From Phycisphaerae bacterium (lineage in GTDB: Bacteria; Planctomycetota; Phycisphaerae; Sedimentisphaerales; Anaerobacaceae): 64,000 bases of DNA. Under the pieces are notes generated by a model. It was given only the letters and a program-made list of their open reading frames with translations. It was not told the origin of the DNA and did no database searches. Made by a program: the position numbers and the translations under genes. How positions within the stretch are numbered: the stretch's first letter is position 1; each line of letters begins with the position of its first letter. Below are positions 17,485-25,555 of the stretch, piece by piece. The DNA lies in NCBI GenBank assembly GCA_021736645.1, contig JAIPFM010000072.1, positions 35,115-99,114 of the forward strand, written 5' to 3'.

Positions 17485-18903
17485 TTATTGTCCTGTGTAG
17501 ACTCTGTCAACATCAACCGGGTATTTGCCCCAGGGCACGCCGCTGGCGCGGTTGATGTGGTTTTGCAGGGCTTGATAGAGCTCTTTATACATTTTGTGCG
17601 TTGTAGGCAGCGGATGCTGCTCTCCGGGGTCTGCGTTAAGATCAAAAAGCTGCATGGGCTCAAAGGGTGTGTTCTGCAGGAGTTTCCACTGGCCCTTGCG
17701 TGCTGCATAGTAGGCGCGTCCCCCATAGCGGGGTCCCCCTTCACGACGGACCCAGAACACAAACCGATCTTCAGATCCTTGGGGTCTTCCCAGCCACAGG
17801 GGCAAGAGATTGACGCCGTCAATCGGGTGAGAGATGTCGGCCTCAGCTGCTGCACAGAGAGTGGGATAGAGGTCCATGGTCACGGCGACCTGGCCGGTGT
17901 GGTGTGATCCGGGTTTTATTTTGCCAGGCCACACAGCGCAGCAGGGCACGCGAATGCCGCCTTCCCACATGTCCTGTTTGCCGCCATGCAGTGCACCGTT
18001 GTTGGCACCCACATTCACTTGACCGCCATTGTCACTGGTAAATACCACCAGGGTATTTTCTGATTGTCCTGAGTCTTTCAAGGCCCGGATGACCTGTCCG
18101 ATGCCATGATCCAAATGCTCGATCAGTGCCACCAGCCTGGCCCGTTTATCCGTGATACCTGGCTCACGGGCCTTGACCCTGTCCAGCCAGTCCTGAGGGG
18201 GTTGAATGGGTGTGTGCGGGGCATTGTACGCCAGGTATAAGAAAAATGGCTGCTGTTGACCGCGGGACTTGATATACTCCACTGACCACTGGGAAAACAG
18301 GTCTGTGGCATGTCCCTTGGGATCAATGGTCTGACCGTTGCTGACCATGTAGTTGAATCCATGGCGGCGATGGGTCCAGTAGTCATCCATCATGTCACCC
18401 AGGAATGCCTGCGAAAAGTCAAATCCCTGTTCCATGGGTGTATTGGGCGATTCCATACCCAAATGCCACTTGCCCACCATGGCCGTGTGATAGCCTTGGT
18501 TTTTCAACACTTTGGGCAGTGCCACTGTGTGCTGACTCAGATAGCCCCAGCTGTCTTTCTGGTGGGTTCTGATTACACCCGGCACGCCGGCCAGATCCGG
18601 GTACCTGCCTGTGAGGAGCGCCGCACGCGTGGGCGAACACACGGGGCAGTTGGCATAAAAGGGATCCATACGCATGCCTGCACGCATGAGTGCATCCATG
18701 TGGGGCGTTTTCAGGTCTGTGGCCCCCTGGCAGGCCAAATCCCCGAAACCCAGGTCGTCTACCAGGATCATGAGAATATTGGGCTTGCGATACAGGGACT
18801 CGCTCTGACCGCCCAGGACGTCACCGCTCAATGCCATACCGGCCACGAGCCCTTTTCCGAGTGCTCCAAGGAAGCCTCGCCGCGTCAGTTCTGCTGGTTT
18901 CAT
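17485..18903 (-). CDS. Type I sulfatase with Tat signal
   Basis: Formylglycine-dependent sulfatase. ATG 18903 is chosen over the upstream GUG/AUG at 18945 because GGAGAAG lies just before it and the product then opens MKPAELTRRGFLGALGKG, a clean twin-arginine signal followed by a hydrophobic segment. Motifs: NILMILVDDLGFGDLACQG, CSPTRAALLTGRYP with C89 as the modified Cys, MVGKWHLG, FTSDNGGQVNVG and GQWKLLQNTPFEPMQLFDL. GVPGVIRTHQKDSWGYL is characteristic of the arylsulfatase/GalNAc-6-sulfatase group. About 472 residues, complete. Tat export implies folding, and possibly formylglycine formation, in the cytoplasm before secretion. It is divergent from the PQQ-propeller gene. Confidence 0.9.
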   Translation of the reverse strand: MKPAELTRRGFLGALGKGLVAGMALSGDVLGGQSESLYRKPNILMILVDDLGFGDLACQGATDLKTPHMDALMRAGMRMDPFYANCPVCSPTRAALLTGRYPDLAGVPGVIRTHQKDSWGYLSQHTVALPKVLKNQGYHTAMVGKWHLGMESPNTPMEQGFDFSQAFLGDMMDDYWTHRRHGFNYMVSNGQTIDPKGHATDLFSQWSVEYIKSRGQQQPFFLYLAYNAPHTPIQPPQDWLDRVKAREPGITDKRARLVALIEHLDHGIGQVIRALKDSGQSENTLVVFTSDNGGQVNVGANNGALHGGKQDMWEGGIRVPCCAVWPGKIKPGSHHTGQVAVTMDLYPTLCAAAEADISHPIDGVNLLPLWLGRPQGSEDRFVFWVRREGGPRYGGRAYYAARKGQWKLLQNTPFEPMQLFDLNADPGEQHPLPTTHKMYKELYQALQNHINRASGVPWGKYPVDVDRVYTGQ

Positions 18904-18933
18904 GTGTCTTCTCCAGGTGGACTTTTCAGGCAG

Positions 18934-18962
18934 AGAGTAGTACAATGGCCCCAGACTGTCAA
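18934..18962 (-). promoter_or_regulatory. Candidate promoter of the Tat sulfatase
   Basis: Minus strand: perfect -35 TTGACA (18962-18957), 17-bp spacer, poor -10 TACTCT (18939-18934), about 30 bp before the ATG at 18903. Confidence 0.35.
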
Positions 18963-19021
18963 GGTTTCAGGTAAATTCCGATTCCCGTACTCCGGACATT
19001 CCAAATAGAAAGGACCGCCTA

Positions 19022-20296
19022 ATGAAAGTTGGGACAATGATAAGCCTCGTGTGTATCGCAGGTATGGTGTTGAGCGTGTCGGCCTCTGGCGCGAGCGCAG
19101 GCAACTGGCCCCGGTTTCGGGGGCCGAACGGGCAGGGCGTGAGTGCCGAACCGGGTATTCCCGTGACATGGACCCCACAGGATATGGCCTGGACACTCGA
19201 GCTTCCCGGGTCAGGACATTCGTCACCCGTGATCCAGGACCGCACCATTTTTATTACATGTGCGGATAAGGCTGCGTCGAAATTGACATTGATGGCCGTG
19301 GCCCTGTCTGATGGCGAGGTTCTGTGGTCACAAAGTTTTACAGTCAAGCCACTCAAGGTCAACGGTCTCAACAGTGCCGCGTCAAGCACGCCGGCAGTGG
19401 ATGAAAACGGGGTGTACGCAGTCTGGTATGGTGCAGATGAGACCCAGGTGGTCGCATTTGACCGCCAGGGCCAGAAAAAATGGACAAGAGATCTTGGCCC
19501 CACAGAGACACGTCACGGTCCTGCATCCTCTCCCATGGTCTATGACGATCTGGTCGTATTGGCCCTGGAACAGGGCACCAACACCAAGGGTTTGAAGAGT
19601 TTCTGGTACGGCCTGGACCGTCGCACGGGCGAGGACCGGTGGCGCCTCGAACGCAGCATCAGCGGGAATGCCTCGGCCTCCACGCCGTGCGTGTACAAGT
19701 CTGACAGCGGCAAAAACATGTTGATCTTTACCAGCCGTGACCACGGCATCACTGCGGTGGATCCTGAGCAGGGGACCGTGATCTGGGAACAGACCGATGC
19801 CATGCGCGCCCGCGTGGTGAGTTCACCTGTGCTGGCAGGGGACCAGATCATCGGCACCTGCGGCCAGGGGGGCGGCGGCGTGCAACTGACGGTGGTTCGT
19901 GTGCCGGACAGTGCCACTGCAAAACCGAAGATCCTGCATGCCATCCGGGAAAAGTACGTGCCCTATGTGCCCACGTCCATTGTGGCGAACCATCGGCTGT
20001 TCACGTTTCATGATCAGGGCACAGTCAGTTGTCTCGATATAGAGACAGGGGCTGTATTGTGGAGCCAAAAGCCTGGCGGTACCTTCTATGGGTCACCTGT
20101 TCTGGTGGAAGACAGGCTGTACTGTGTCAACAGGAAGGGACAGGTGGTGGTACTTCGTGCCTCGGACACGTACGAACTCCTCGCGATCAATGAACTGGGC
20201 GAAGCCAGTCAGTCCACGCCGGCCATCGCCAATGGCTGCATGATCCTGCGCACGGAGTCGCGTCTGCTCTGTCTTACCGGGGACCAGGCCAAATAA
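19022..20296 (+). CDS. Secreted PQQ-type beta-propeller repeat protein
   Basis: A signal peptide (MKVGTMISLVCIAGMVLSVSASGASA) precedes a WPRFRGPNGQGVS motif, the standard opening of secreted PQQ-like beta-propeller proteins in PVC bacteria. About six to seven blades follow, each with the A-x-D-x-x-x-G-x-x-x-W pattern: ALSDGEVLWSQSF, AFDRQGQKKWTRDL, GLDRRTGEDRWRLERS, AVDPEQGTVIWEQTD, CLDIETGAVLWSQKP. No heme or PQQ catalytic residues can be assigned, so it is probably a structural or binding propeller rather than a dehydrogenase. AAAGGACC provides the ribosome site. 424 residues. It is divergent from the Tat sulfatase and ends at a bidirectional-looking hairpin shared with the aminotransferase gene. 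Confidence 0.82.
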   Translation: MKVGTMISLVCIAGMVLSVSASGASAGNWPRFRGPNGQGVSAEPGIPVTWTPQDMAWTLELPGSGHSSPVIQDRTIFITCADKAASKLTLMAVALSDGEVLWSQSFTVKPLKVNGLNSAASSTPAVDENGVYAVWYGADETQVVAFDRQGQKKWTRDLGPTETRHGPASSPMVYDDLVVLALEQGTNTKGLKSFWYGLDRRTGEDRWRLERSISGNASASTPCVYKSDSGKNMLIFTSRDHGITAVDPEQGTVIWEQTDAMRARVVSSPVLAGDQIIGTCGQGGGGVQLTVVRVPDSATAKPKILHAIREKYVPYVPTSIVANHRLFTFHDQGTVSCLDIETGAVLWSQKPGGTFYGSPVLVEDRLYCVNRKGQVVVLRASDTYELLAINELGEASQSTPAIANGCMILRTESRLLCLTGDQAK

Positions 20297-20324
20297 AAAA
20301 GGCCGGACTCAGGAGTCCGGCCTT
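20294..20324 (-). terminator. Intrinsic terminator of the aminotransferase gene
   Basis: Perfect 12-bp stem AAGGCCGGACTC / GAGTCCGGCCTT (20299-20310 and 20313-20324) with a 2-nt loop. Read on the minus strand it is followed by TTTTTTATTT, a strong U tract after the stop at 20350. On the plus strand only two Ts follow, so it serves the PQQ gene less well. Confidence 0.85.
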
Positions 20325-20349
20325 GAATGATGCATCTCTGATTGGTTCG

Positions 20350-21438
20350 CTAGCTGGTTTCTTCGTCGATCCAGCCTGTGACTTCCTTGACATCGTCCAG
20401 GGTAATGTCACCCATGTGGGCGATTCGGAAGGTCTCTTGCTTGAGCTTTCCGTAGCCATTGCCAAACACGGTGTTGTGTTTCTCCTGGAGCGCCGCAATG
20501 GTCTTGGCCACGTCGATGTTGCGCGTGTTTCTAATGGTGGTCAGTGTATCTGACGCATAGGGCTTTTCGCAGAACACGTCGAACCTGGACAGGGCCCATT
20601 CCCGCACATACTGGGCCATGGCCTTGTGGCGTTTCCACACGTTTTCCATGCCTTCGTTCACGACCTTGTGACACTGGTAGTTGAGGGCATAGATGTGCTG
20701 CACCGACGGAGTCACCAGGGTCTGGTTCTTTTCCGCGTTCTTGGCCCAGAGTTCGAAATTGAAGTAGTAGCCGCGTGCGGGCACGGACTTGCTCTTTTCC
20801 AGGGCACGATTGCTGACCACGGCCACGGCAAATCCAGGGGGAATGCCAAAGGCCTTTTGAAGGGAAGCAAAGGTGATATCCCAGCCCAGGTCGTCAAAAT
20901 GCAGGGGCAGGCCGACCATGGCACTGACGGAGTCTACAAACACGAGCACATCCGGGTATTTCTGCTTCATCATCTGGCTGATCTCATAGACCGGGTTGGC
21001 CAGGCCGGTACTGGTCTCATTGTACACCAGGGTGATGGCCGCATAGGTGCCGGATGCCAGTTTTTCATCGATCATGGCTGGCGTGACTGCCTGGCCCCAT
21101 TCGACCTTGAGCCTGTCGACCTTACGACCGCAGTCCTCCACCACATCTGCCCATTTGTCACTGAAGGCACCACAGCACGTGCTCAAAACAGTCTCGTCCG
21201 GTGCCACGCAGTTGCGGATCGCGGCCTCCCAGATGCCGGAGGCACTGGACGTGGACAGGAATACGTGCTGGTCTGTAAACAAGGCTTTTTTCAGCAAATC
21301 CACGGTTTCGCCGTGCAATTGGCTGTATTCTTTGCCTCTGTGACCAAGGGTTGGACGCGCCATCTGCTGAAGCACGTCATCATCCACTTTAATGGGGCCG
21401 GGGATAAACAGCCTTGGAGGATTTTTCCAGTCCGCCAT
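20350..21438 (-). CDS. Class V aminotransferase (alanine-glyoxylate/serine type)
   Basis: PLP-dependent aminotransferase, fold type I, class V. It opens FIPGPIKVDDDVLQQMARPTLGHRG, typical of the alanine-glyoxylate/serine-pyruvate/phosphoserine-type group. The cofactor Asp-Ser pair is in VFVDSVSAMVGLPLH, and the Schiff-base Lys is K195 in ASLQKAFGIPPG. At 362 residues it is complete. AGGAG sits six bases before the ATG at 21438. A likely function is transamination among serine, alanine and glyoxylate or the phosphoserine step of serine synthesis; the Ser/Ala/phosphoserine choice cannot be made by eye. It is transcribed alone from the promoter at 21526-21554 and ends in a strong terminator. Confidence 0.85.
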   Translation of the reverse strand: MADWKNPPRLFIPGPIKVDDDVLQQMARPTLGHRGKEYSQLHGETVDLLKKALFTDQHVFLSTSSASGIWEAAIRNCVAPDETVLSTCCGAFSDKWADVVEDCGRKVDRLKVEWGQAVTPAMIDEKLASGTYAAITLVYNETSTGLANPVYEISQMMKQKYPDVLVFVDSVSAMVGLPLHFDDLGWDITFASLQKAFGIPPGFAVAVVSNRALEKSKSVPARGYYFNFELWAKNAEKNQTLVTPSVQHIYALNYQCHKVVNEGMENVWKRHKAMAQYVREWALSRFDVFCEKPYASDTLTTIRNTRNIDVAKTIAALQEKHNTVFGNGYGKLKQETFRIAHMGDITLDDVKEVTGWIDEETS

Positions 21439-21525
21439 GTATAGTCTCCTAATTCATCTTGTGCCAAAAGGATCTCGAATTGATCTCAGATACGTTCGAG
21501 TTTAAATAACGACTCTAAGCCGGGA

Positions 21526-21554
21526 ATCATACACAACTCTCAGGCAAATGTCAA
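21526..21554 (-). promoter_or_regulatory. Sigma70-type promoter of the aminotransferase gene
   Basis: Minus strand: -35 TTGACA (21554-21549), exactly 17 bp, -10 TATGAT (21531-21526). It predicts a leader of about 80 nt before the ATG at 21438. Confidence 0.72.
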
Positions 21555-21587
21555 AACAGCGAAAAAAAACTTGCAGCATCTCAGGGC

Positions 21588-21608
21588 CTAGTGTTGACAA
21601 AGCACTAG
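21588..21608. repeat. Interrupted palindrome CTAGTG…CACTAG, copy 1
   Basis: A 21-bp near-palindrome with CTAGTG and CACTAG arms around TTGACAAAG. Its last 18 bases match 17 of 18 positions at 27253-27270. It lies between the aminotransferase promoter and the stop of the NfnB-like gene. Confidence 0.55.
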
Positions 21609-21639
21609 AGACATCTGGGAGACAGTTCAAAAACTCTGA

Positions 21640-23124
21640 TCAGTCGGGACAGCCCAGGTATTCATTGATGGCCTTGGCTGCTATGCGTCCCTGGCCCATG
21701 GCGAGGATGACCGTGGCTGCGCCAAGCACAATATCGCCGCCAGCGTACACGCCGTCCATGGAGGTCTTGCACTGGTCATCCACTTCGATGTTGCCCCATT
21801 TGTTGAACGCGATCTCCGGTGTGGTCTGGCGGATCAGGGGGTTGGCGGTGTTGCCAATGGCCATGATCACGGTGTCCACGGGCAGTTGGAATTCAGATCC
21901 CCTGATGGCCACGGGGCGGCGGCGTCCAGAATCATCCGGCTCACCCAGTTCGTATTGGAGGCATTCAATGGCCTCTACACGGAATTCCTCATTGCCCAAG
22001 ATGCGCTGAGGGCTCTGCAGCAGGCGAAATTCGATGCCCTCCTGTTTGGCATGGTGTACCTCTTCCAAACGGGCCGGCATTTCCTTTTCCGTGCGTCGGT
22101 ACACCAGGTAGACCTTTTCTGCGCCGAGACGGACCGCAGTTCTGGCCGAGTCCATGGCCACATTGCCGCCGCCGATCACAGCCACGTGTTTGGACTGGGC
22201 AATGGGGGTATCCGAGCCCTGGCCAAAATCATAGGCCTTCATGAGGTTGGCGCGTGTGAGGTATTCGTTGGCACTGTACACACCCACCAGGGATTCACCC
22301 TCAATGCCCATAAAGCGGGGCAGTCCTGCGCCCACGCCTATGTACACGGCATCAAAGCCGTCCTCCTGCATGAGCTGAGAGATGGTGCGTGTGCGTCCCA
22401 CCACAAAGTTGGTCACGATCTTGACACCCATGCGTGTCAGCACATCCACTTCTTTTTGTACAATGGCCTTGGGCAGGCGGAACTCGGGAATGCCGTATAC
22501 CAGTACGCCGCCCGGTTTGTGAAAGGCCTCAAACAGGGTCACGTCATGGCCTGCGCGCCGTGCATCCGCTGCCACCACAATACCGCCGGGGCCGGCTCCC
22601 ACCACGGCGACTTTCTTTCCAGTGGCCGGGCCCACGTCAGGCGTCTCTGCGGCGTCAGATCCATCGGCCCAGTCCGCCACAAAACGTTCCAGACGCCCAA
22701 TAGACACGGCCTTCATGGGATCCTTGTATTTCCTGCCGATCACACATTCCAGTTGGCACTGTTCCTCCTGGGGACACACCCGTCCGCACACAGCCGGCAG
22801 CAGACTGGCCTGTTTGATCACGGCCAGGGCGGCCTGATACTGGCCGTTGGCAATGTGTGCAATGAAATCTCGAATGGGGATGGCCACCGGACACCCCTTG
22901 ATACACAGGGGATTCTTGCATTGAAGGCATCGCATGGCCTCCAAGCGAGCTTGAAGTTCTGTGTAGCCTTGAGCGACTTCCGTGACTGAGCTGCGCCGGG
23001 CCACGGGGTCCTGTTCGGGCATGGGTTGGGCCTCAATGGCGTAGCGATCCGAAGGCTTGAGTTGACTGACTGCCTGTTTCTTGATCAGTTCGTCGAGTTG
23101 GGATTTGAGGGCTTGTTCGCTCAC
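21640..23124 (-). CDS. nfnB: NfnB / GltD-like flavoprotein (large subunit of NfnAB)
   Basis: FAD- and NADP-binding iron-sulfur flavoprotein. The N-terminal domain carries two cysteine clusters, CLQCKNPLCIKGCP and CGRVCPQEEQCQLEC, for two [4Fe-4S] centres. The FAD site is VAVVGAGPGGIVVAADARRAG, and the NAD(P) site is VAVIGGGNVAMDSARTAVRLG, with the family's GADKVYLVYRRT-type strand and a C-terminal GVYAGGDIVLGAATVILAMGQGR. The same fold occurs in the glutamate synthase small subunit (GltD). The small-subunit gene directly upstream (34 bp gap) points to NfnAB, which links NADH, NADPH and ferredoxin by flavin-based bifurcation. GTG start at 23124. 494 residues. It fits an anaerobe that also makes an NAD(P)-linked hydrogenase. 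Confidence 0.85.
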   Translation of the reverse strand: MSEQALKSQLDELIKKQAVSQLKPSDRYAIEAQPMPEQDPVARRSSVTEVAQGYTELQARLEAMRCLQCKNPLCIKGCPVAIPIRDFIAHIANGQYQAALAVIKQASLLPAVCGRVCPQEEQCQLECVIGRKYKDPMKAVSIGRLERFVADWADGSDAAETPDVGPATGKKVAVVGAGPGGIVVAADARRAGHDVTLFEAFHKPGGVLVYGIPEFRLPKAIVQKEVDVLTRMGVKIVTNFVVGRTRTISQLMQEDGFDAVYIGVGAGLPRFMGIEGESLVGVYSANEYLTRANLMKAYDFGQGSDTPIAQSKHVAVIGGGNVAMDSARTAVRLGAEKVYLVYRRTEKEMPARLEEVHHAKQEGIEFRLLQSPQRILGNEEFRVEAIECLQYELGEPDDSGRRRPVAIRGSEFQLPVDTVIMAIGNTANPLIRQTTPEIAFNKWGNIEVDDQCKTSMDGVYAGGDIVLGAATVILAMGQGRIAAKAINEYLGCPD

Positions 23125-23158
23125 TGGTCTATCCTATCGTCATGACACTGTTGTGTGT

Positions 23159-24013
23159 TCAGGGGTTGAGTCCGATGCGGCACTGGTGATCCTTGTAGGC
23201 TTCCATGGCCTCGTGTTCCTGTTTTTTGTAGGCGATCTGGCGTTTCATCATCATGTCGAAGTCCACGAGATGGCCGTCGAATTCCGGGCCGTCCACACAC
23301 ACGAACTTGGTCTGACCGCCCACCTCCACACGGCATCCGCCGCACATACCTGTGCCATCCACCATGATGGTATTCAGCGAGGCTTCTATGGGCACGTCCA
23401 GTTCCTTTGTGACATCGCAGCAGAACTTCATCATGATGGCCGGCCCGATCACGTACGCCTGATCAGGCTTGGGATGACGCGTGCATACCTCTCTCAGCGG
23501 TTCCGTGACCAGGCCCTGTCGCTTGTAGGATCCGTCGTCTGTGGTGACAATTAACTCGTCGCTGATGGCTGCGAACTTGTCTTCCAGGATCAGCAGGTCC
23601 CTGGTGCGTGCGCCCAGGATGCTGATGACTGTGTTGCCCGCCTCTTTGAGGGCCGTGGCGATGGGCAACAGGGGGGCATTGCCAATGCCGCCGCCGATGC
23701 AGACCACGGTGCCAAATTGTTTGATGTGCGTGGGTTGTCCCAGGGGGCCCACGATGTTTTCAATGGTGTCGCCTTCCTGCAGATCCGCCATTTCGCAGGT
23801 GGATTTTCCCAGGGCCTGCCAGATCAACTGGATCGTGCCCTGAACAGGATCAGTCCCGGCAATGGTCAGGGGGATACGTTCGGAATAGTCGTTGGTGATG
23901 CCCACGATGACAAATTGCCCAGGTTGACGTGCCTGCGCAATCAACGGGGCTTCAATCACCGCGGAAAAAACCTTGTCTGCGAGTTGTGTTTTTTGAACAA
24001 TCTTGTGTGACAT
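23159..24013 (-). CDS. nfnA: NfnA / dihydroorotate dehydrogenase electron transfer-like subunit
   Basis: FAD/NAD-binding [2Fe-2S] subunit of the NfnAB transhydrogenase (or sulfide dehydrogenase-type) complex. ATG 24013 begins the conserved MSHKIVQKTQLADKVF; a longer reading (24064) would prepend 17 unrelated hydrophobic residues. An FAD-binding barrel (QARQPGQFVIVG…SERIPLTIAG) precedes the NAD-binding half with GTVVCIGGGIGNAPLLPIA. The C-terminus carries the cluster motif GTGMCGGCRVEV with a later FVCVDGPEFDGHLVDF, a signature of this family. About 284 residues. First gene of the nfnA-nfnB operon; a symmetrical site lies just upstream at 24048-24072. Function is by family and partner gene, not shown directly. 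Confidence 0.85.
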   Translation of the reverse strand: MSHKIVQKTQLADKVFSAVIEAPLIAQARQPGQFVIVGITNDYSERIPLTIAGTDPVQGTIQLIWQALGKSTCEMADLQEGDTIENIVGPLGQPTHIKQFGTVVCIGGGIGNAPLLPIATALKEAGNTVISILGARTRDLLILEDKFAAISDELIVTTDDGSYKRQGLVTEPLREVCTRHPKPDQAYVIGPAIMMKFCCDVTKELDVPIEASLNTIMVDGTGMCGGCRVEVGGQTKFVCVDGPEFDGHLVDFDMMMKRQIAYKKQEHEAMEAYKDHQCRIGLNP

Positions 24014-24047
24014 TGCCTGCGCATCCGAAAGTAAAGACAAAAAATAG

Positions 24048-24072
24048 TTGTACACCCAGTACACGTGTACAA
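24048..24072. promoter_or_regulatory. Candidate operator upstream of nfnAB
   Basis: An exact inverted repeat, TTGTACAC - 9 nt - GTGTACAA, centred about 47 bp upstream of the nfnA ATG. A second small palindrome, GACTGGTCAGTC, lies at 24082-24093. The position suits a transcription-factor site or part of the promoter (TTGTAC as a poor -35). The cognate regulator is unknown. Confidence 0.4.
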
Positions 24073-24134
24073 AACCCGATTGACTGGTCAGTCCAACTCA
24101 GCGAGAAACTGGGTTTATGTCTGAATTATTCTGC

Positions 24135-24461
24135 TTACAGAAGTTCTTCAATGGCTGCAGCAATGTCCTTTTTGCTGGTCAAGCCAACCCATTTTTTTTG
24201 GACCTGTCCATCTTTGAAGAGAATGGTCGTGGGGATGGCACTGATGCCGAACTCGATCGCACTGTCCCGGGCCTCGTCCGTATTGATCTTACAGATCTTG
24301 GCCTTGTCGATGTACTCGTTGGAGATTTCTTCAATGATCGGGCCGAGCATCTTGCAGGGGCCGCACCACGGGGCCCAGAAGTCCACCAGCACGGGCATGT
24401 CACTGCTGTGAACGATTTCATCAAAAGTTGCATCCGTTAGTTCAATCACATTGCCGGCCAT
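24135..24461 (-). CDS. trxA: Thioredoxin
   Basis: Classical thioredoxin of 108 residues: a small cytoplasmic disulfide reductase. The active site is FWAPWCGPCKMLGP, the cis-proline region is GISAIPTTILFKDGQ, and the fold's first strand is VIELTDATFDEIV. All landmark residues (W-C-G-P-C, cis-Pro, buried Asp in the VDFWA strand) are present. It has its own promoter (24517-24545), 56 bp upstream of the ATG, and is not obviously in an operon with the nfn genes 121 bp downstream, although both are on the minus strand. Redox partners such as thioredoxin reductase are not in the window. Confidence 0.95.
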   Translation of the reverse strand: MAGNVIELTDATFDEIVHSSDMPVLVDFWAPWCGPCKMLGPIIEEISNEYIDKAKICKINTDEARDSAIEFGISAIPTTILFKDGQVQKKWVGLTSKKDIAAAIEELL

Positions 24462-24516
24462 AGTATCATCCTTCGAAAAAATGTCGACCTTTCCTGCATT
24501 CGGAAATCAATTGCGT

Positions 24517-24545
24517 ATTCTAGGCGGCAATCTGGTGTTTGTCAA
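24517..24545 (-). promoter_or_regulatory. Sigma70-type promoter of trxA
   Basis: Minus strand: -35 TTGACA (24545-24540), 17-bp spacer, -10 TAGAAT (24522-24517). The -35 lies inside a GTGTTTGACAAACAC palindrome directly after the scpA stop codon. Confidence 0.65.
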
Positions 24546-24548
24546 ACA

Positions 24549-25544
24549 CTAATCAGGGGTGTTCACATCCTCAGAGTTCATCTCAACCACGCGCTCCGGT
24601 GCGATTTTTGAGGGTTTGGCAGGGAGTTCCACGATGGCTATGGGCAGTTCCCTTGTCTGAGAAGTCGGGCTTTCGTTTTTTTCCTCGGGGTCTTGTTTTT
24701 CTGCTTGCGCAGATTCAGGCACTTGAGTCTCTGGTTCGTTTTCTGTCTCACTCAGGGCGTTGAAATCCTGTCCCACAGCCAGGATCACACGGTTGACGGC
24801 CTGTTCCGCAGGCTCATCTGTGAGCGCCCGTAAATACAGGTCAGGACTGTGCTCACCCTGTTCCACCCACACGAGCTTGCCGCGAATGAGTTCCAGCAGG
24901 GCCAGAAACTGACCCACCATGACCAGTCGGTTGGGCTGGTCTTCAAAAAGACGCCGGAATGTGAGCGAGCCTTCCATTTGAAGTCTGGCCAGCAGTTCGA
25001 TCTGATACAGATCAATGGGCGTGTCGTCTTTAATGCTTTTAAGATGGGCAAACTGACCGGTGGCCCTGCAGATCTCGTCAAAGGCTTCCAGCAGATTCCA
25101 TATGTTGATCTGATCCAGATCCAGATCCGGCTCATGATGGGGTTCGAGTCGACTGATGATGCTGTCCGGTCTGGTGTAGCGTTCGCTCTGTTCGTCCGAG
25201 GCGGCATTGAGCAGGTTGGCTGCGTCCTTGAATTTTTTGTATTCCAGGAGCTGGCGTACCAGTTCCGCTCTGGGATCATCTGCCTGGGCATCGTCAAGCT
25301 CCTGCGCATCAACCTTGGGCAGGAGCATGGCGGATTTGATTTCCATGAGGGTCGCTGCCATCACCAGAAAATCGCCAGCCACGTCAATATCCAGGTCTTT
25401 GAGCATCTCCACGTATTTGATATACTGGTCCGTGATCACGGAGATGGGGATATCGTAGATCTCTACCTCTTCCTTGCGCACCAGGTACAGCAGCAAGTCC
25501 AGAGGCCCGGCAAAGATGTCCAAATTGACTCGGTAGTCTACCAC
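24549..25544 (-). CDS. scpA: Segregation and condensation protein A
   Basis: Kleisin subunit of the SMC-ScpAB condensin, which organises and segregates the chromosome. The N-terminus shows the family's F-GPLDLLL-L-KE signature (LDIFAGPLDLLLYLVRKEEVEIYDIPISVITDQYI), followed by FLVMAATLMEIKSAMLLP. A C-terminal winged-helix region appears around VMVGQFLALLELIRGKLVWVEQ. The last 80 or so residues are an acidic, Glu/Pro-rich tail, longer than in textbook ScpA, probably disordered. GTG start at 25544 with AAAGG upstream. The gene follows trpS by 11 bp, so the two are probably co-transcribed. scpB and smc are not in the window. Confidence 0.9.
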   Translation of the reverse strand: MVDYRVNLDIFAGPLDLLLYLVRKEEVEIYDIPISVITDQYIKYVEMLKDLDIDVAGDFLVMAATLMEIKSAMLLPKVDAQELDDAQADDPRAELVRQLLEYKKFKDAANLLNAASDEQSERYTRPDSIISRLEPHHEPDLDLDQINIWNLLEAFDEICRATGQFAHLKSIKDDTPIDLYQIELLARLQMEGSLTFRRLFEDQPNRLVMVGQFLALLELIRGKLVWVEQGEHSPDLYLRALTDEPAEQAVNRVILAVGQDFNALSETENEPETQVPESAQAEKQDPEEKNESPTSQTRELPIAIVELPAKPSKIAPERVVEMNSEDVNTPD

Positions 25545-25555
25545 GTCAGCCTTTC

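Noticed and set aside
24535..24551. Third copy of the CTAGTG/CACTAG near-palindrome
   Set aside because: The match is partial (GTGTTTGTCAAACAC) and is better explained as the -35 element of trxA, which has correct spacing to TAGAAT.
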